Assembly (NCBI GenBank): GCA_025456385.1
Contig: JALOKS010000079.1
Span: 1 to 9,577, forward strand
Direction of reading: 5' to 3'
DNA length: 9,577 nucleotides
From: Thermoanaerobaculales bacterium
GTDB lineage: Bacteria; Acidobacteriota; Thermoanaerobaculia; Thermoanaerobaculales; Sulfomarinibacteraceae
Positions 6,735 to 9,577 of this stretch are shown here, piece after piece (position 1 is the stretch's first letter; every line of letters begins with the position of its first letter). A program made the position numbers and the translations under genes. The notes beneath the pieces were generated by a model. The model saw only the letters and a list, made by a program, of their open reading frames with translations. It had not been told where the DNA came from and searched no databases.

Positions 6735-7007
6735 GAACGGAGATCTCAACAATAAAAAGATGCTCCCAGCGGGACCATTGCTTGTCGCCTCTTGCCTCCT
6801 AATCCCGAGCTGTGGCCCCGGCCCCGGCCGGTGAATTCCCGAGCGGCGCCGGGCCCGCAAATCGACGCTGATTCGCCACCCGAGAGCACTGAAATACGGG
6901 TCCTCGCCGCCGTCAAAGAGGGCCGAAATAGCCCTCAGGAATTCCCCGGCAGGACGCGGGTGCGGGGGCTCAGCTCCCGGCGAGCGCGGACCGCCGGCGC
7001 CCGGAGC
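6735..7007. other. intergenic region between divergent pilM and rpmB promoters
   Basis: This stretch of about 270 bases lies between the two candidate promoters. I see no gene with a ribosome-binding site, no tRNA and no clear repeat array. Open frames crossing it on both strands run into or over rpmB and have no recognisable protein. The part near pilM contains a T-rich run on the minus strand (about 6747-6760). The rest is GC-rich and featureless, apart from two copies of the octamer GAATTCCC, which may be chance. It could hold operator sites that cannot be recognised by eye. Confidence 0.6.
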
Positions 7008-7036
7008 TTGAAATTCGCCGCTGCGTGTGGTATTCA
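7008..7036 (+). promoter_or_regulatory. candidate sigma-70 promoter for rpmB
   Basis: TTGAAA (7008-7013, 5 of 6 for a -35 box) is separated by 17 bases from TATTCA (7031-7036, which matches the first three bases TAT of the -10 box). This is an AT-rich island in GC-rich surroundings, about 40 bases before the rpmB start. Transcription would start near 7043, directly at the leader hairpin. Spacing and placement are good and the -10 match is moderate. Confidence 0.5.
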
Positions 7037-7042
7037 ATTCCA

Positions 7043-7056
7043 CCCCCGCGAGGGGG
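7043..7056 (+). promoter_or_regulatory. GNRA-tetraloop hairpin in the rpmB leader
   Basis: CCCCC (7043-7047), GCGA (7048-7051) and GGGGG (7052-7056) form a perfect five-pair all-GC stem closed by a GNRA-type tetraloop. It ends five bases before the GAGGAGG ribosome-binding site of rpmB. It sits at or near the predicted 5' end of the message, so it could protect the transcript or take part in translational control by a protein. There is no U-run, so it is not a terminator. The structure is seen directly; any function is inferred. Confidence 0.5.
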
Positions 7057-7076
7057 CCCCGAGGAGGAACTTCGAC

Positions 7077-7274
7077 ATGGCGCAGCGATGCGAACTCTGC
7101 GGCAAGGGCCCGATGACCGGCAGCAAGATCTCTCACGCCCACAACGTCACCAAGCGGCGCTGGCAGCCCAACCTGCAGCGCGTGCGGGCGATGGTCGACG
7201 GCCGGCCGCAGTACATCCGGGTCTGCACCCGCTGCATCCGTTCCGGCAAGGTCACCAAGGCGCCGCGCGTCTGA
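7077..7274 (+). CDS. rpmB: 50S ribosomal protein L28 (bL28), zinc-binding form
   Basis: bL28 is a small structural protein of the large ribosomal subunit. The 65-residue product starts MAQRCELCGKGP, continues with the family's conserved HAHNVTKRRWQPNLQ (20-34), and ends with a basic tail. Two CxxC pairs, C5-C8 and C50-C53, mark it as the zinc-binding (C+) paralogue type. The start is firm: GAGGAGG at 7061-7067 lies 9 bases before the ATG. It is the only certain rightward gene in the window and is apparently monocistronic. It is divergent from the pil operon and convergent with rel, whose stop is 22 bases away. A zinc-independent L28 copy elsewhere in the genome would suggest zinc-responsive exchange, but none is visible here. 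Confidence 0.97.
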   Translation: MAQRCELCGKGPMTGSKISHAHNVTKRRWQPNLQRVRAMVDGRPQYIRVCTRCIRSGKVTKAPRV

Positions 7275-7296
7275 GCCTGCGACCGCCCGGCCGCCC

Positions 7297-9504
7297 TCAT
7301 GCGCTGACCCTCGACTGTCCCCGCCGCTCCACCCGCAACATACCCTTGAGGCCCTGCAGGCGGCCCATGATGCGCGCGAGCTGCGCCGCGTCGCGGACCA
7401 GGATGGTCATCGCCGCGGAGCCGGTCTCGTTCGGCTCCGCGCGCAGGTTGCAGCTCAGGATGTCGCTGCCCTCCGACGAGATGGCCTGCGAGATCGAGGC
7501 CAGCATCCCCGAGCTGTCGTTGAAGGCCATGTCGACGTCCACCGGCGACGAGGGCGCGCCCGGGCTCGCCTGCGAGGCCGCCCACCGCACCTCGATCTCG
7601 CGCTCGGGGTGGTAGAGCAGGTTGCGCACGTTGGGGCAGCCGCGGGCGTGCACCGCCACCCCCTTGCCGCGGGTGACGAAACCGACGATGTCCTCGCCCG
7701 GCAGCGGCCTGCAGCACTTGGCGAGGTAGACCAGGAAGTCGGCGTCGCCGGTGACCTCGAGGGCGCCGCCGCTCCCGGCCGGCGGCTCGGGCCGCCGACG
7801 CGGCCCCTCCGCGGCCTCCTCCGCCGCCGCCTCGTCCTGCCGCAGGTGGGCGGTGACCGCGCTCGCCGGGACCTTCCCGAAGCCGATCGCCGCCAGCAGG
7901 TCCTCCTCCTTGGACGGCCCTGCGGCCTGGGCCGCGGCGGCCAGCTGCTCGACGCCGCCGAGCTGCTTGAGCGAGGTGCCGAGCTTGCGCAGCTCCCGCT
8001 CGAGCAGCTTGCGCCCGACCTCGATCGCGCGCCCCTTCTCCTCGTGCTTGAGCCAGGCGCGGATCTTCGAGCGCGCGCGGTTGGTGACCGCGAAGTTGAG
8101 CCAGTCGTGGTGGGGCCGCTGCCGGCTCGAGGTCGTGATCTCGACGATGTCGCCGTTCCGGATCTCGGTCTTCAGCGGCACCCAGCGGCCGCTGACGCGG
8201 CCGCCGACGCAGTTGTGGCCGACCTGGCTGTGGACCCGGTAGGCGAAGTCGAGCACGGTCGCACCGCGCGGGAAGGAGAAGACGTCGCCGCGCGGGGTGA
8301 AGCAGTAGACGTCGTCGGGGTAGAGGTCGACCTTCAAGGAGTCCAGGAACTCGCGCGGTGAGGAGCCCTCCGAGTTGTCGAGCAGCGCCCGCAGCCAGGC
8401 CACCCGCGAGTCCTCGGCCGGCGCGTGCGATCCCTTCTCCTTGTAGCTCCAGTGCGCCGCGATGCCGTACTCCGCGATCTTGTGCATGTCGTGGGTCCGG
8501 ATCTGGATCTCGAAGGGGTGGCCCTCCGGCCCGACCACGGTGGTGTGCAGCGACTGGTAGGCGTTGGGCTTCGGGATCGCGAGGTGGTCCTTGAGCCGTC
8601 CCGGCACCGGCGGCCAGCGGTGGTGGATCAGCCCGAGGGCGGCGTAGCAGTCGGCCACCGTGCCGACGATGATCCGGAAGGCCAGGAAGTCGAAGACGTT
8701 GGCCACGTCCACGCCCTGCCGCCGGAGCTTGGCGAAGATGGAGTACAGATGCTTGACCCGGCCCTGCACCGTGCCCTGGATGCCGTTGTCGGCGAGGAGC
8801 TTCTCGAGCACGTTCTGGATCTCGGCGAACCAGCGGTCCGCGGCCTCGCGGCGCGCCTCGAGCTCCCCCTCCAGCTTCTCCGCCTCGCGCGGGTGGAGGA
8901 AGCGGAAGCAGAGGTCCTCCATCTCGGTCTTGATGCTGCCGATGCCGAGCCGGTTGGCGATCGGCGCGAAGATGTCGAGGGTCTCGCGGGCGATCGCCTC
9001 CTGGCGGTCACGGCGCAGGAAGCCGAGGGTGCGCATGTTGTGGAGCCGGTCGGCGAGCTTGATCAGGATCACCCGCACGTCGTCCATCGAGGCCAGCAGC
9101 AGGCGGCGGAAGTTCTCGGCCTCGGTCGCCTCGCGGCTCGTGTACGAGCTCTCGAAGTCCGCCATCTTGGTCAGCGCCACCACCAGGCGCGCGACCTCCG
9201 GGCCGAACTCCGTCTCGAGCTCCTCCGCCGTGGTCGGGGTGTCCTCGAGGATGTCGTGCAGGAGGCCGGCCGCAACGGTCTCCTCGTCGAGCTCCATGTC
9301 CGCGAGGATCCAGGCCACCGTCAGCGGGTGCGTCAGGTAGGGCTCGCCCGAGCGCCGGATCTGGCCGCGATGGCGGTTCGCCGCGAAGACGTAGGCGTGC
9401 CGGATCAGCAGCTCGTCGAGCTCGGGTCGGTAAGGCTCCATCCGGTTGAGGATGTCCTCGATGCGGATCTTCACCGCCGGCACCGGCAGAGCTGCCACAG
9501 CCAT
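7297..9504 (-). CDS. rel: bifunctional (p)ppGpp synthetase/hydrolase (long RSH protein, Rel/SpoT type)
   Basis: Long RSH enzymes make (p)ppGpp from ATP and GDP/GTP during the stringent response and also degrade it. The 735-residue protein has the full domain order. The HD hydrolase domain is at about 30-185, with HDxxED at H83-D88 and LADRLHNM including D152 and N156. The synthetase domain is at about 240-355, with RVKHLYSI (249-256), D272, RLKD (303-306), PKPNAYQSLHTTVVG (311-325) and EIQIRT (332-337). TGS is at about 396-458, then a helical region. A CC/zinc-finger-like domain follows at about 585-640 (C597, C598, C623), and ACT is at about 655-728. RLKD is the RxKD signature of bifunctional Rel/SpoT enzymes, as opposed to ExDD in RelA. 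Both active sites look intact. The ATG at 9504 is the first start after an in-frame TAG three codons upstream. Its ribosome-binding site (GGATGG) is weak, so coupling to an upstream gene is possible. Confidence 0.96.
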   Translation of the reverse strand: MAVAALPVPAVKIRIEDILNRMEPYRPELDELLIRHAYVFAANRHRGQIRRSGEPYLTHPLTVAWILADMELDEETVAAGLLHDILEDTPTTAEELETEFGPEVARLVVALTKMADFESSYTSREATEAENFRRLLLASMDDVRVILIKLADRLHNMRTLGFLRRDRQEAIARETLDIFAPIANRLGIGSIKTEMEDLCFRFLHPREAEKLEGELEARREAADRWFAEIQNVLEKLLADNGIQGTVQGRVKHLYSIFAKLRRQGVDVANVFDFLAFRIIVGTVADCYAALGLIHHRWPPVPGRLKDHLAIPKPNAYQSLHTTVVGPEGHPFEIQIRTHDMHKIAEYGIAAHWSYKEKGSHAPAEDSRVAWLRALLDNSEGSSPREFLDSLKVDLYPDDVYCFTPRGDVFSFPRGATVLDFAYRVHSQVGHNCVGGRVSGRWVPLKTEIRNGDIVEITTSSRQRPHHDWLNFAVTNRARSKIRAWLKHEEKGRAIEVGRKLLERELRKLGTSLKQLGGVEQLAAAAQAAGPSKEEDLLAAIGFGKVPASAVTAHLRQDEAAAEEAAEGPRRRPEPPAGSGGALEVTGDADFLVYLAKCCRPLPGEDIVGFVTRGKGVAVHARGCPNVRNLLYHPEREIEVRWAASQASPGAPSSPVDVDMAFNDSSGMLASISQAISSEGSDILSCNLRAEPNETGSAAMTILVRDAAQLARIMGRLQGLKGMLRVERRGQSRVSA

Positions 9505-9513
9505 CCATCCATT

Positions 9514-9577
9514 CTAGCTTTCGGGGTCAAGGAAAGCCGAGCCGGCCGGCGGCGCCGCGTCGGATGTGATGGCTGTC
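9514..9577 (-). CDS. possible 3' end of a gene upstream of rel
   Basis: In the minus-strand frame that ends with TAG at 9514-9516, the visible codons read TAITSDAAPPAGSAFLDPES, which resembles an ordinary flexible C-terminus. The stop would lie 9 bases before the rel ATG, a typical operon spacing, and would explain why rel has only a weak ribosome-binding site. Another frame over the same bases also ends in a stop (TGA) near 9530, and only about 20 codons are visible, so the choice of frame is uncertain. No family can be named. Confidence 0.25.
   Translation of the reverse strand, partial: TAITSDAAPPAGSAFLDPES

Noticed and set aside
6745..6775. Minus-strand hairpin TCCC-GCT-GGGA followed by a T-rich run, like a terminator
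   Set aside because: The stem is only four pairs, the T-run is separated from it and interrupted, and no gene ends just upstream on that strand.
6544..7020. Near-identical 17-18 base segments (GGAGCT, one extra T in one copy, GAAATTCGCCG) in pilM and before rpmB
   Set aside because: One copy is inside PilM coding sequence (codons for GEFQLL) and there are only two copies with an indel. Coincidence is more likely than a shared site.
6702..7142. A 146-codon minus-strand frame across the pilM-rpmB intergenic region
   Set aside because: It overlaps the start of rpmB on the other strand, shows no recognisable domain, and covers both candidate promoters.
9514..9530. TTGACC and TAGAAT upstream of rel as a promoter
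   Set aside because: The two boxes are only about 8 bases apart, far too close for sigma-70, and the TAGAAT runs into the start region.

Overview
The window is a very G+C-rich stretch of a bacterial chromosome, apparently from a Gram-negative organism because it encodes an outer-membrane secretin and two lipoproteins with no inner-membrane retention signal. Gene content (type IV pilus alignment genes, a bifunctional Rel, a zinc-type L28) and the style of the proteins would fit Acidobacteriota or a deltaproteobacterial-type lineage such as Myxococcota. The sequence alone does not settle the phylum.

Layout. Positions 1-6646 hold one compact leftward operon, read from right to left: pilM, pilN, pilO, pilP, pilQ, a small lipoprotein gene, and a larger IPT/TIG-type lipoprotein gene that runs off the left edge. 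Gaps are 3-30 bases, and pilO and pilP overlap by 4 bases. Positions 6647-7076 are a divergent intergenic region with a candidate promoter for each side. Positions 7077-7274 hold rpmB (ribosomal protein L28) on the + strand. Only 22 bases further on, and convergent with it, is a full-length bifunctional (p)ppGpp synthetase/hydrolase gene on the minus strand (7297-9504). The last ~60 bases may carry the 3' end of another minus-strand gene.

How the genes work together. PilM (cytoplasmic actin-like ATPase) binds the N-terminal tail of PilN. PilN and PilO form the inner-membrane alignment dimer, PilP links it across the periplasm, and PilQ is the outer-membrane pore through which the pilus passes. 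No pilin, assembly or retraction ATPase, or PilC platform gene lies in the window. The two downstream lipoproteins share the transcription unit and are probably exported to the same envelope. Their link to the pilus is inferred from position only.

Nothing here is clearly a new defence, mobile or RNA system. The least explained parts are the two lipoprotein genes behind pilQ, a 12-codon leader reading frame just before pilM, and a strong GNRA-loop hairpin in the rpmB leader.
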